Counted from the first letter of the stretch, positions 8,600 through 17,622 are shown. The stretch: 64,000 nucleotides of DNA from Io17-Chloro-G2 sp965226825 (GCA_965226825.1 CBDDED010000003.1:1178001-1242000), one strand, 5' to 3'. Numbers and translations: made by a program. The notes: a model not told the origin generated them from the sequence alone.

Positions 8600-9743
8600 A
8601 GTTGCGCTCGTCTTCCAAAAACCATTCGGTGGGAACTTCCCGTCCTAACCCGCGGGCTTTGGCTTCCTCGTAGACCCGGCCGGCCACTGCATGGAACTGC
8701 GCGCCCTGCAGGTTGCCCCGGTTAGAGTATGTAATCTGCTCCGGGGAGGTCCTGCCTCTGGAGGGATCGGCCATCAGGTCCGCCAGGGAAGCTGTTTTGT
8801 CGGCCAGAGGGTCGGTATCGGTCTCCTTTACGCCTTCTTCCGCCATCTTGCGGTGGTAGTGGTGGTCCTGAAACTTGGGTGTGTCCGGGGGTATCGCCCA
8901 GGCCATCAACCCGCGGACTTGCAGGTCAGGCAGGCCGACGGGAGCCGGGGAACTGCCGAACACCAGCGCCTGGTCGACCCGCTGCACGGTATCCGCGTCC
9001 AGAGGACCCCAGATGCTGGTGACATGGCAGCCCGGTTCCAGATAGCGGCCCAAGTGTGCGCTGGGTATCGCTCCGGGATTTTCGCTGAAACCGCCATCGG
9101 TGCATACGGCCAGGATATCGGCGCCCCGGTAGACGTCGGCCGGATTGTCGCAGGCGACGGCTTCAATCTCCAGGTCCCGGCCCACTTCCCGGGCAAACTC
9201 TTCACGATGCTCCCTGGTGGGGCTGTACACTTGCATCTTGCGAATGTCCCGAACTGCACAAAAACCCCGAATATGGCTTCTCGCCATGCCTCCCGAACCA
9301 AGGATACCCACTACACCAGCGTCCTTCCGGGCCATTAAGTCTGCGCCGATGGCTGAATCGGCCCCCACCCGCGTTCGCTGCAACACACTATCGTTGACGA
9401 AAGCCAGGGGCTCTCCGTTCTGTATGTTCAGGAGCAGAATCAACCCCATGAACATCCCGGGCCGACTGGAGAATTTCTCGTGGGTTTCCACGCCGCCATA
9501 GTTTGATTGGTACCGAATGTCCGATTTCATACGGATGGCGAAATAACCCGTGTTGGCCGATCCGCCTTCCATCGTGCCCCACTGGTAGATGCGAGACGGA
9601 TCGTTGGTGGGGAACCGGAAGTCTATCCTGGGGCGGCAGATGCCCTCGCCCCGGGCAACTTCCATGTAGGATTCTCTGAGGGCGTCGATCGCCATGTCCA
9701 TAGTAAGAACGGCTCGGATGTCATCGTTGTTAAGAAAGAGCAC
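8598..9743 (-). CDS. ornithine cyclodeaminase / mu-crystallin family protein
   Basis: 381 residues from a GTG at 9743 with AAAGGATG upstream. The N-terminal part (LFLNNDDIRAVLTMDMAIDA) and the Rossmann segment VVGILGSGGMARSHIRGFCAV (about residues 143-163) with RKMQVYSPTREHREEFA match the OCD/mu-crystallin family, which binds NAD(P) and acts on amino or imino acids. Members include ornithine cyclodeaminase, alanine dehydrogenase and ketimine reductases, so specificity is open. It is somewhat longer than the usual ~330 residues, with a charged C-terminal extension. Confidence 0.8.
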   Translation of the reverse strand: MLFLNNDDIRAVLTMDMAIDALRESYMEVARGEGICRPRIDFRFPTNDPSRIYQWGTMEGGSANTGYFAIRMKSDIRYQSNYGGVETHEKFSSRPGMFMGLILLLNIQNGEPLAFVNDSVLQRTRVGADSAIGADLMARKDAGVVGILGSGGMARSHIRGFCAVRDIRKMQVYSPTREHREEFAREVGRDLEIEAVACDNPADVYRGADILAVCTDGGFSENPGAIPSAHLGRYLEPGCHVTSIWGPLDADTVQRVDQALVFGSSPAPVGLPDLQVRGLMAWAIPPDTPKFQDHHYHRKMAEEGVKETDTDPLADKTASLADLMADPSRGRTSPEQITYSNRGNLQGAQFHAVAGRVYEEAKARGLGREVPTEWFLEDERN

Positions 9744-9855
9744 GCTTCACCATCCTTTCTCCCGTCGCTTTGGCAACACCGGGGAGCGGGGTACCAACGG
9801 GATTCTTATCTCAGCTTTTGGGGAGGCTGGCATTGTGCGCGGGGAAACCGGTCGG

Positions 9856-10746
9856 CTATTGGGACTGTTGCCCCATTTGCTGTGCCAGCAACCTGATGGT
9901 TTCTTCCAGGTCTCGGTCCCTGTCCCTGGATTCGGGGGTCTCCTCGCCCAGAGGAGTACCGCCGATGAAATTGTACGTCTCGGCAACTCCACGGAACAGG
10001 AATGGTGACAATCCCAAGTTGCCGAATGTGGCTTCGATCTCCTGCATTTCGCTAACCCAACGCCGGGCCTTGGCCGGAACTCCGGGCAAACCTGCCTCCA
10101 TGCGCCGGTACACCGCGGACTGCCCGTTCTGGAACTCATCCTTCAGATCGGCGGAAAGTCCCATTAGCTCGGCAGCCATCAGCAACTGGGCATGCAAAGC
10201 GGATGTCCCCTTGGTCATTGCCGCGTAGCACATTTTCAGGCCGGACGCCTGCCCCGTTTCCGTCCCAATCCGACGAACGTCCAGACCAAAATTTCGCAGC
10301 TCCTCCAGTTGAACGGCTTCGTCTCCCGAGGCGTAAAAACGGGGGCTGGAACCGTTCCGAGGAGGGCCGCCGATGATAGACGCATCGACAAAGCGGCCTC
10401 CGGCGCCGGTAACCACGGCCTCGATGCCGCGCACGGTTTGGGGCGCCAGGGCATTGCATTCGGCGAATAGAGCATCAGACCCGGTGGCCTTTATGGCCGT
10501 GGCCACTTCTTCGGCGACCACCGGCGCAGACTCGGACACCGTTATGGACAGTACAACATCGGCGTTCTCAACCAGTCGTTCGAGGTTGGGCACGTCGATG
10601 ATTCCGGCCTGCTCGGACAACATCCTGGTCCGGGCGCTCCTGCCTGCGAGGCAGGTTTCAACCCTAAGTTCGTGCTCCCGGAGCAACCGGCCCACGGCGT
10701 GGCCCATGTCTCCGGGGCTGAGAATCGCAACGGTTTCTATTGCCAA
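9856..10746 (-). CDS. 6-phosphogluconate dehydrogenase-like NAD(P)-binding protein (DUF1932 C-terminus)
   Basis: 296 residues. An N-terminal Rossmann fold (AILSPGDMGHAVGRLL, residues 6-22) is followed by LSITVSESAPVVAEEVA and a beta-hydroxyacid-dehydrogenase-like core (VDASIIGGPP). The C-terminal helical half contains the family's conserved Lys region (TGQASGLKMCYAAMTKGTSAL, around 190) and resembles DUF1932. The reaction is unknown. Nickel transporter and Fur genes lie immediately upstream on the same strand with a 27-nt gap. Confidence 0.75.
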   Translation of the reverse strand: MAIETVAILSPGDMGHAVGRLLREHELRVETCLAGRSARTRMLSEQAGIIDVPNLERLVENADVVLSITVSESAPVVAEEVATAIKATGSDALFAECNALAPQTVRGIEAVVTGAGGRFVDASIIGGPPRNGSSPRFYASGDEAVQLEELRNFGLDVRRIGTETGQASGLKMCYAAMTKGTSALHAQLLMAAELMGLSADLKDEFQNGQSAVYRRMEAGLPGVPAKARRWVSEMQEIEATFGNLGLSPFLFRGVAETYNFIGGTPLGEETPESRDRDRDLEETIRLLAQQMGQQSQ

Positions 10747-10773
10747 GCCATTGTCCTCCTACCCATCCTCTTC

Positions 10774-11520
10774 TTAGAACAGGCCTTCAACGAACCCAAT
10801 TTGGTACATCAACAGTCCGCCGAACAGGATACTGAGTGTGCCTACCCCAAACTGGATGAACCGGTTCATATTGGGCATCCGGTTGGCGGACGCAACGATG
10901 GGCAAACTGATAAGTACAGTCATGAAGCCCATGCCGATCACCGAACCGAGTCCAAACAGCAGTATGTAGGCGAAGCCCGCAATGGGCGATTCGATTGAAG
11001 CCAGTATCAGCAGAGTCAACGCAGCACTGCCTGCGACTCCGTGGACCGTCCCAACAAAGTAAGATTTCTTTCTGAGAAAGGGTTTTCCCAAATTTATGAC
11101 CCCATGGTGCTCCGAACCGGTTTCCGGCGCGGGCGCGGCCCCGTGGGCGTGGTAGTGCCGGTGAAGTTCCTCTTCATGGCCGTGGGGGTGCTGGTGCAGT
11201 TTCTTTTTCCTGAAGTTGTACACCACCTGGGCGCCCAGGGCCACCAACATAACGCCAACAGAAAACTCCAGCAGCAACGCCAGCCGGTCGGGGATGGTCA
11301 GCCTCAAGCCGATGATGACCACGCCGATCAGCAACAGTGTGGTGGTGTGACCCAGGCCCCAGGACACGCCGATCCAAAATGACCGCAACGGGTTGCGGTA
11401 TTCGCTTACTATGGTGGATACGGCGACCAGGTGGTCCGGATCCAGGGAGTGTTTCAGCCCCAGTAGTATGCCTAACGCCAGAGCGGCGATCAGGCCCATT
11501 TCAGCAAGTTGTTCTTCCAT
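10774..11520 (-). CDS. nickel/cobalt transporter of the NicO/HupE-UreH type
   Basis: 248 residues with about six membrane segments. The metal-recognition motif HSLDPDH is in helix 1 (residues 24-30). A cytoplasmic His-rich loop (HQHPHGHEEELHRHYHAHG, around 108-127) would bind divalent metal. A second conserved GTVHGVAGSAAL stretch follows. It imports or exports Ni or Co; Ni supply or cobalt supply for the B12-dependent NrdJ are both plausible. The Fur-family gene 124 nt upstream may control it. Confidence 0.8.
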   Translation of the reverse strand: MEEQLAEMGLIAALALGILLGLKHSLDPDHLVAVSTIVSEYRNPLRSFWIGVSWGLGHTTTLLLIGVVIIGLRLTIPDRLALLLEFSVGVMLVALGAQVVYNFRKKKLHQHPHGHEEELHRHYHAHGAAPAPETGSEHHGVINLGKPFLRKKSYFVGTVHGVAGSAALTLLILASIESPIAGFAYILLFGLGSVIGMGFMTVLISLPIVASANRMPNMNRFIQFGVGTLSILFGGLLMYQIGFVEGLF

Positions 11521-11609
11521 TCGCTGTCCTTTTCTTGGTCTTTTGTCAGGTCGGAAATATCCGGAGAGCGTTCCCGCCGGTCAATTCTGGGACGACTCGC
11601 AAGATGAGC

Positions 11610-11658
11610 GTCCCCGGCTCAAGTCCCCGGCTCAAGTCCCCGGCTCAAGTCCCCGGCC
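11610..11658. repeat. 13-bp tandem repeat at the 3' end of the Fur-family gene
   Basis: GTCCCCGGCTCAA occurs at 11610, 11623 and 11636, with a truncated fourth unit from 11649. The array runs into the last codons and stop of the Fur-family gene. Because 13 is not a multiple of three, changes in copy number would alter the C-terminal residues. Confidence 0.85.
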
Positions 11659-12090
11659 CCTGCTCCTGGCATTGGGAGCACACCCCGGAAACCGTGAAGT
11701 GCTCCAAGTCCGGCTCGAAGGCGAACTCCGAGATCAGGGTGCGGCGAAACTCCTCCAAGTAGTGAGGGCCAAGGTTAAACGCCCCGTGGCACACCCGGCA
11801 CACCATGTGATGGTGACGTCCGGTAGGATCGGTGAGTTCATAGTGCAGCCGGTCACCGATGGCCACCTCGGTCACAACCCCAAGGTCCTTGTACAGATGG
11901 AGGGTCCGATAAACCGTGGCGATGTCCAAATACGGGTAGGCGGCCCTGGCAAGCTTGAAAACGTCGTCAACGCCCATGTGGGCGGCGCCATCGGCCACAA
12001 TCGACAACACCAACAGCCTCTGCGGCGTGAGCCGATGTCCCTGTTCACGCAGGGTTTCGATTGCTTCCTGGTATTTGGACTTTCCGGCAT
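11645..12090 (-). CDS. Fur-family transcriptional regulator
   Basis: 148 residues from ATG at 12090; a TTG five codons upstream is less likely because it overlaps a palindrome. The winged helix is at about residues 5-80 (HRLTPQRLLVLSIVADG, then ATVYRTLHLYKDLGVV as recognition helix region). The metal and dimerisation part contains HHHMVCRVCHGAFNLG and a final CSQC, giving two CxxC pairs for structural zinc. Fur, Zur, Nur and PerR cannot be separated from sequence; the neighbouring Ni/Co transporter makes a nickel sensor worth considering. The 3' end lies in a 13-bp repeat. Confidence 0.85.
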
Positions 12091-12098
12091 CCATAGTT

Positions 12099-12110
12099 GC
12101 AATCAATTGC
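12099..12110. promoter_or_regulatory. palindrome upstream of the Fur-family gene
   Basis: GCAAT-CA-ATTGC, 9 nt upstream of the ATG at 12090. Its position suits an autoregulatory operator overlapping the translation start. It is not a match to the classical Fur box, so this is only a candidate. Confidence 0.3.
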
Positions 12111-12504
12111 GGTTACACCCTATAGCATCAGCCATGCCTTGGCAAGAGCGAATGGTGGGGAATTGACAGCTTGTGTCGGAAAGATTTGGGGGCGGGGGCG
12201 CCGGTCCAAATCTCGAACGGGGAAGGGGACGCCAGGGGAGCAGGACCCTGAGGAGAGCCTGGTGTTCGGGTACGGTTTCTTGCTGCCGGCAACGGTCGAG
12301 GTAGCGAACGACCGACACGAAGGTTGGGAGATAAAGACCGGCGGCGGCAACACGGCGGACAAAGGCCAAGGAATCGGGGAGAGGCCGACGGCCGGCAAGG
12401 GCAGCATGCCATTCAATGCATAAATCGTCGGCCAGGGAATCGAGGACAACCTGAGCATAGGCGAGGGCCATCTTGCGCCGGAGCGCTCGAATTCGAGACC
12501 TCAT
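12103..12504 (-). CDS. hypothetical protein coupled to the HTH gene
   Basis: 133 residues from an ATG that overlaps the stop of the upstream frame as ATGA (12504-12501). The first ~80 residues are helical and basic (RSRIRALRRKMALAYAQVVLDSLADDLCIEW, then FVSVVRYLDRCRQQETVP). The tail is Pro/Arg-rich and may be less constrained. No family recognised. Coupling to an HTH protein suggests a two-gene cassette. Confidence 0.45.
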   Translation of the reverse strand: MRSRIRALRRKMALAYAQVVLDSLADDLCIEWHAALAGRRPLPDSLAFVRRVAAAGLYLPTFVSVVRYLDRCRQQETVPEHQALLRVLLPWRPLPRSRFGPAPPPPNLSDTSCQFPTIRSCQGMADAIGCNRN

Positions 12505-12925
12505 AACGTTGAGTGTTGGGGATCTGAGTGTTGGGCGGCCCAAACCGGCAGGGCTTCTTCTAGGGATGCAAGCTGTTCGCTCAGCTTGCGGTTCTCGCCT
12601 ACCTTGATGGCAAAGGCCAGGGCGGAATTGGCGGCGCGGAGCGAATCGACGGGCTGGGGTCCTTCAAGGACTCGGAGATGGCCGTCACGCTACGCAACAT
12701 GAGGCCCTGAAGCTCGTGGCGGGCCAGTTCGGCGGCCTCGTCGTGTAGGCGCTCCAGTTCTCTGCGAAAGTCGTCATCTTCCAGCCAGCGGTGAAGGGTC
12801 CTAAGGCCGACATTGGAGCGGCGGGCGGCCTCGAGTACCGAGGGGCTGGCAGCCACGACGGGCAGCGCCGTTTTCTGCCGGCGGGACAGTCTAGCTTTTT
12901 TGTCTACGTTGCCATTAATTGCCAT
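12501..12925 (-). pseudogene. HTH DNA-binding protein with a frameshift (terminase-small-subunit-like)
   Basis: From the ATG at 12925 the protein has a homeodomain-like helix-turn-helix (SPSVLEAARRSNVGLRTLHR, then WLEDDDFRRELERLH), followed by long helices. After SLKDPSPSIR the frame runs into a Pro-rich nonsense tail. One nucleotide shifted at about 12641 gives a sensible helical continuation (LRAANSALAFAIKVGENRKL...) ending in a stop that overlaps the next gene's ATG. One base therefore seems lost, or misassembled. The fold resembles small terminase or transposase-type HTH proteins; the role is unknown. In-frame sequence extends upstream to 13099 but looks unlike coding sequence. Confidence 0.55.
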
Positions 12926-13268
12926 TTCATGCCATTTAGCCTCAGTGGCTTTTTCAATTTGGGTCTCAACCCAGGGATTATTGGTTACAACTGACGGGAT
13001 TTTTGTTGTTTTGACGTGTTTCAGACCATTTTTTGCTCCTTTTTTACCGCCGCAGCGGGGTTGAATTCCGGGGCCGGGGCGGGCGGCGCTTCCCGGCAAC
13101 TATCAGGGTAGAGAGTTGCTTTCCGAGCTGGAAAGGGGCAAGTGTCAGCGGGGGGAGGCGCGAGTGACGCTATTGGCGCTAAATGCAGCGGCGGCGTCAG
13201 GAGGATTTGACGGCATGAAGAAGGGGAGTCGCCGGATGGTCCGCGCACATGGCGGAAGGAGCGGGAAC
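12926..13268. other. non-coding interval
   Basis: About 340 nt between the HTH gene start and the end of the hydrolase gene, GC- and purine-rich. No feature was recognised apart from in-frame sequence upstream of the HTH gene that may or may not be translated. Confidence 0.4.
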
Positions 13269-14393
13269 CTAGCGGATTACTCTGATTATGCCGTAGGTAT
13301 GCCGGAATAGCCGGACGCCGTCTTTGCCCGCCCCCCAGAGTCCGCTACCAGGTCTTACGTGGTCAAAGCCCTGCAGTTCGGTGTAACGCACATTCCCGCG
13401 TGGCTCCATCGCCTCGAACAATCGACGGGATTCTGCTGCCGGTATGAGTTGGTCTTTCCGGTCGTGCAAGATAGCCACCTTGGCCGACACGCCGTCAAGG
13501 TGCGCGCTGGGGGAGATACGCTCCAGTCCGCTCCGGAATTCCACCGGCAGGCCTTGGATAATTGCTTCGGCTTCCTCCAGGGACGTTCCATCCAAGAGTT
13601 GCTGTATCTGTTGCGCCGCCGGGGACAGTCCGTGAAGCTCTTCCTCCGACACAGTCGTCCTCTCAAGGTGCAAGCGGGACATGATTTTCCAGTCTGCAGG
13701 GTCATCCAGGGTTTCAATCAATTCGTTGGCGAAAACCCGCATGGTTAGCTGGTCCGGCTGCCAGTCCTCGCTCGCATCCTCGCCGAACCGGGAGCGGCTG
13801 GCTATCTGCAAAAACAAGTCCGCGGCGTTGTAGTAAGGGCCGAAAGCGTTGACGAAAGAGACCTGGTCGCGAATTCGGGGATCGCCGGCAGCGACCAGCG
13901 CGAAGGAAGCGCCGACGCAGATTCCGCCCATGCCGACCCTTTCGTGGTCCACGTAGTCCAGGTCGGCCAGGTATTGGAACGCCCACACCAAATTCTCGAT
14001 TTCTTCGGGGTCCAGGTTGTGGCGCAGTCCCATGGTGGGAGACCAGTAGAACATGGCCACAAACCCCGACCTGGCCAGCGCGTTACCAAAGTTGACCACG
14101 TCCGGGTCGTCGCGCCCGGCGGCGTTGGCCCCAAGGAAGATCAACACACCGGCCCGGGACGAGCCGCCGCGGGCATTGGGAGGGCGGTAGACATCGGCAG
14201 CGCCGGTTCCCGCAGCGTTCTCAAAGTTAACCTGTTCACGCAACGGCTCGGTTGTGAACCAGGATTGAGGAGTACCCGGCAGCCTCAACACCTGGGAAAC
14301 AAACAAAGCCGTGTGGAACGCGGTCCGCCCTTGGGGGGTCAAAGCGATAAAAATGACCAGGATTGCAGCCAGGACAGCAATTACGAACGTCAT
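13269..14393 (-). CDS. membrane-anchored alpha/beta hydrolase, dienelactone-hydrolase-like
   Basis: 374 residues. One N-terminal membrane helix (residues 2-19) would anchor the protein with the catalytic domain outside the cytoplasm. The nucleophile elbow MGGICVGASF puts Cys at about residue 159, as in dienelactone hydrolases, instead of the Ser of most esterases. A C-terminal DRKDQLIPA strand supplies the probable acid, and GFDHVRPG near residue 350 supplies the His. The substrate is unknown. A short hairpin (CGGACGG/CCGTCCG, 14410-14426) lies just ahead of the start. Confidence 0.72.
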   Translation of the reverse strand: MTFVIAVLAAILVIFIALTPQGRTAFHTALFVSQVLRLPGTPQSWFTTEPLREQVNFENAAGTGAADVYRPPNARGGSSRAGVLIFLGANAAGRDDPDVVNFGNALARSGFVAMFYWSPTMGLRHNLDPEEIENLVWAFQYLADLDYVDHERVGMGGICVGASFALVAAGDPRIRDQVSFVNAFGPYYNAADLFLQIASRSRFGEDASEDWQPDQLTMRVFANELIETLDDPADWKIMSRLHLERTTVSEEELHGLSPAAQQIQQLLDGTSLEEAEAIIQGLPVEFRSGLERISPSAHLDGVSAKVAILHDRKDQLIPAAESRRLFEAMEPRGNVRYTELQGFDHVRPGSGLWGAGKDGVRLFRHTYGIIRVIR

Positions 14394-14524
14394 GTGTCGA
14401 GTCCACTACCGGACGGGAACCGTCCGGGGACAACGGTACGGCCCCGGGGCCGGGACCTCGAGGCGGTCACCTCTATCACCGAGTCACCACTAGGTCCGCT
14501 CCGGTGGCATTGACGACAGCGGAG

Positions 14525-15385
14525 TTCGGCGCGGCCGTGACCGTGTTGGCGCATTGTATGGGCTCTGGATTCCCGCTGCGGCGAGAATGACGGGAGTGGG
14601 GTTCGGCGCGCGGCCATGACCGTGTTGGCGCATTGTATGGGCTCTGGATTCCCGCTGCGGCGAGAATGACGGGAGTGAGGTTCGGCGCGGCCATGACGGT
14701 GCTGGCGCATTGTAAGAGCCCTGGATTCCCGCTGCGGCGAGAATGACGGGAGTGAGGTTCGGCGCGGCCATGACCGTGTTGGCGCATTGTGTGGGCTCTG
14801 GATTCCCACTGCGGTGAGAATGACGGGAGTGGGGTTTGGCGCGGCCATGACGGTGTTGGCGCATTGTAAGGGCCTTGGATTCCCGCTGCGGCGAGCATGA
14901 CGGGAGTGGGGTTCGGCGCGGCCATGACCGTATTGGCGCATTGTAGGAGCCCCGGATTCCCGCTGCGGCGAGCATGACGGGAGTGGGGTTCGGCGCGGCC
15001 ATGACCGTGTTGGCGCATTGTAAGGGCTCTGGATTCCCACTGCGGCGAGAATGACGGGAGTGAGGTTCGGCGCGGCCATGACCGTGTTGGCGCATTGTAA
15101 GGGCCTTGGATTCCCGCTGCGGCGGCATTGACGGCAGTGGAGTTCGGCGCGGCCATCACGGTGTTGGCGCATTGTAAGGGCCTTGGGTTCCCGCAGCGGC
15201 GAGGATGACGGGAGTGGGATTTGGGGCGGCCATGACGGTGTTGGCGCATTGTGAGGGCTCTGGATTCCCGCTGCGGCGAGAATGACGTGAGTGGGGTTTG
15301 GGGTGGCCATGACCGTGTTGGCGCATTGTATGGGCTCTGAATTCTCGCTGCGGCGAGAATGACGGGAGTGGGGTTTGGGGCAACA
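14525..15385. repeat. 77-bp tandem repeat array (minisatellite), about 11 units
   Basis: Units begin at 14525, 14602, 14681, 14758, 14835, 14912, 14989, 15066, 15143, 15220 and 15297, with a partial unit at 15374. The period is exactly 77 bp except for one 79-bp unit with a CG insertion. Each unit carries a hairpin core (ATTCCCGC-TGCG-GCGAGAAT) and a 45-bp linker with GCGCGGCCATGACCGTGTTGG. Units differ by scattered substitutions. The minus strand is stop-free in all three frames over most of the array, but this follows from the repeat. The core is shared with the elements at 25694 and 62850. Confidence 0.95.
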
Positions 15386-15451
15386 ACTTTGGCCCACCGC
15401 CGCTGAGTTGTGCGGCGGCGGGCTGGTGTTAGTCGGTCCTCGACGAGCGGT

Positions 15452-15925
15452 TTAGGCGGGGATTGCGGCTTGGGCGATGCCCAACAGCTCTTCTACGCTG
15501 GCTTCCAGGTTGATAGGATCGCCGTGGGGCTGGGGCACATCGTAGCCTGTCCGGTAATAAATCTCGATGCGGTTCCCTTCGGGGTCGAAGAAGTACATGC
15601 CCAGGGCGTTGCCGTGGCTAACGGTCCGCTCAATGTTCACGTTTTCTTCCTTGAAGCGGTAGTAAAAGTCCTTGAGGTCTTCAACGCTGTTGACGATGAA
15701 CGAAATCTGCTGGATCACCTTGGCGTCTCCGTCGGTGACCCGGCCTTTCACAAGGACGAATTCGTGGTGCTCCCGCTCCGGGTCGGCGCTCATAAAGATC
15801 ATGCCCCGGCCGTCCAGATCTTCGTCGGCAATTTTCAGCCCCATTACCCTGGAGTAAAAGTCCCGTTGCTTCATGATGTCTTCGGCGTAAACGCCGACGT
15901 GTCCCAATGCCTCGATTGCAGCCAT
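15452..15925 (-). CDS. VOC-family protein (glyoxalase / extradiol dioxygenase-like)
   Basis: 157 residues with the paired beta-alpha-beta-beta-beta modules of the vicinal oxygen chelate fold. The first His is in LGHVGVYAEDI, and EHHEFVLV and the terminal Glu in FDPEGNRIEIYYRTG supply the other metal ligands expected for extradiol dioxygenases. GGAGG 10 nt upstream supports the start. It could be a ring-cleaving dioxygenase, a glyoxalase or a binding protein. It stands alone next to the minisatellite. Confidence 0.75.
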   Translation of the reverse strand: MAAIEALGHVGVYAEDIMKQRDFYSRVMGLKIADEDLDGRGMIFMSADPEREHHEFVLVKGRVTDGDAKVIQQISFIVNSVEDLKDFYYRFKEENVNIERTVSHGNALGMYFFDPEGNRIEIYYRTGYDVPQPHGDPINLEASVEELLGIAQAAIPA

Positions 15926-15989
15926 ATCAGGAAACCTCCGTTAAAGGTTGGTGCCGGTTATTATAGCATCGGCCCATCAGGGTGTCTTA

Positions 15990-16592
15990 TCAAGGCAGGT
16001 CCCGAGCTGAATTGGCAGACCCACCGGCAACAACCAGTTCCACCACACGGTCCAGAAACGGCCCGATGTCCCTGGATGAGTCCACCATCACGTGCGGTCT
16101 TGCTATCGGCTCCTCAAAGGGGGCCATGCGGCGATGGATTTGCAACGTGGCATCGGAGTAGTCACCCGGGTTTCGGCCCGCAGCCCGGCGGCCCAATCGC
16201 TGTTTGACCAGATGGCTGGGCGCGGTCAGGCCCACAAGGAACAAGGGACAATCCAACCGACCGGCGATCTGGTACAAGGGAGTCCGCGCCTGCTCCGTGA
16301 GGTTGGTGGCGTCGAACAATACCCGGTATCCCAGGGTCAGATACTCCTCGATCAAGAGATGGCACACAGAAAACACCCGGGCATGCTCGCCAGAGGTGTA
16401 TTTTGGCAGGGTTACCAGCGCCTTCCGGAGGCGGTCGGTCTCCAATACCACCAGGTCAAGCCGTTTCAACAACTCCCCGGCGAAATAGGACTTCCCTGTG
16501 CCCGGCAACCCGCAGAGTACGATCAACGCCCCGCGACCGCCAACTTTGACTGCGCCACGGCCATTTCGGGATGCCAGGTCCCGGTCTAGCAC
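15990..16592 (-). CDS. P-loop kinase-like ATPase (AAA_33 / zeta-toxin-like)
   Basis: 200 residues. Walker A GLPGTGKS at about residues 28-35; LETDRLRKAL and VLFDATNL resemble the substrate-binding and Walker B-like segments of AAA_33-type small kinases; RLGRRAAGRNPGDYSDATLQIHRRM would form the lid. Such proteins phosphorylate small molecules, nucleic-acid ends or sugars. The substrate is not predictable and no antitoxin gene is adjacent. GTG start. Confidence 0.7.
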   Translation of the reverse strand: MLDRDLASRNGRGAVKVGGRGALIVLCGLPGTGKSYFAGELLKRLDLVVLETDRLRKALVTLPKYTSGEHARVFSVCHLLIEEYLTLGYRVLFDATNLTEQARTPLYQIAGRLDCPLFLVGLTAPSHLVKQRLGRRAAGRNPGDYSDATLQIHRRMAPFEEPIARPHVMVDSSRDIGPFLDRVVELVVAGGSANSARDLP

Positions 16593-16698
16593 GCGCCTGA
16601 TTACGACGGCGTCGCGGTCGATTTGGGACGGCGCGGCGGGCTGCCGGAGGCCTGGGCTCGCTGAGGACGCCGGAAGAATCCCGGAATGGTTGGCTGGA

Positions 16699-17622
16699 TT
16701 ACTGATCAGAAGTCACCAATTTGCTGCAGCCGTTGGTTGGGTCATCTCCGGTATCCAGATAGAATGCTACGCCCAACAGACCGGGACCGGTATTGGCGCC
16801 CATCACCGGCGTGAATTGGCTAATGAAGGCCTCGCAACAATTCATCCGGGTCTTGATTTCGTGAAGCAGGTCCTGAGCGTCACCGGCCGCATCCGCTTCC
16901 ATGACGTTGGCAATCACCGGGGTTGATCCAACCCTCTGGACCATTATGTCAAGCAAGCGGCTGATTGCCTTGGCCCGGCTGCGGGGTTTTTCCAGCATTC
17001 TGGCCTCGCCAAGCCGCAGTTCGGCCAGCGGCTTGATCCCCAGCAAAGACCCGGCCCAGGACCGGAATTTGCCGATTCTTCCACCCTTCCCAAGGTAGTA
17101 CAGCGTATCCAGAAAGGCCAGCAGATTAACTGTGGGGGCCAAACGGTCAACACCGGCAACGGCCTGGTCCAAAGTCTGCCCTGCGGCGGCCCAGCGCGCC
17201 GCCGCCAAGCCGATGAGCCCGGCTGCCCCGGCCGCTGCGCCGCTGTCCATAACCTCAACACCGGTTCCGCCACCCGAATCATTACCCTGGTCGAACTCGG
17301 ACTTGGCCAGAGTTGCGACGCGATAGGTGGCGCTGAAGGAAGACGAGAGGGTGAGACAAAGGACGTTTGGGGCCAGTTTGGCCGCTTTGTTGAATGCCTC
17401 AAGGAATTGCTGAGTCTTGGGGGGCCCGGTGGTGAGAGTAGCCCGGCCGTTCTTTAATATCCTGTAGAAGTCCTCGGAGAGGACGTCCACGCCGTCCCGA
17501 TAGTGCTGGCCGTCAATGATCAGGTCGTGCGGCGCCACTGTTATGTCCCAGTCTCGCACCAGGTTAGCCGGCAGACAGCAACTACTGTCCACCACCACTG
17601 CTACCTTGCGTTGGTGAACCAA
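16699..17622 (-). CDS. DegV-family fatty-acid-binding protein
   Basis: 307 residues. The N-terminal VAVVVDSSCCLPANL, the TTGPPKTQQFLEAF segment and CLTLSSSFSATYRVATLA match the two-domain EDD/DegV fold, which holds a fatty acid for FakA-type acyl kinase (FakB role). The start is a TTG overlapping the preceding membrane-protein gene by 22 nt, indicating coupling. No fakA is visible here. A VKLIAFLDTLYYLGKGGRI-type segment around residue 165 is typical of the family. Confidence 0.85.
   Translation of the reverse strand: MVHQRKVAVVVDSSCCLPANLVRDWDITVAPHDLIIDGQHYRDGVDVLSEDFYRILKNGRATLTTGPPKTQQFLEAFNKAAKLAPNVLCLTLSSSFSATYRVATLAKSEFDQGNDSGGGTGVEVMDSGAAAGAAGLIGLAAARWAAAGQTLDQAVAGVDRLAPTVNLLAFLDTLYYLGKGGRIGKFRSWAGSLLGIKPLAELRLGEARMLEKPRSRAKAISRLLDIMVQRVGSTPVIANVMEADAAGDAQDLLHEIKTRMNCCEAFISQFTPVMGANTGPGLLGVAFYLDTGDDPTNGCSKLVTSDQ

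Noticed and set aside
13021..13248. 75-codon minus-strand frame upstream of the HTH gene
   Set aside because: Pro/Ser-rich composition, no ribosome-binding site and overlap with possible HTH upstream sequence; no support for a gene.
14525..15385. CRISPR array
   Set aside because: The whole 77-bp unit is conserved, there are no unique spacers, and no cas genes are nearby.
14390..15397. Long minus-strand open frames (335, 257 and 212 codons) across the 77-bp array
   Set aside because: All three frames are open because the repeat unit happens to lack stop codons; the peptides are the same repeat read in rotating frames with no start context or coding character.
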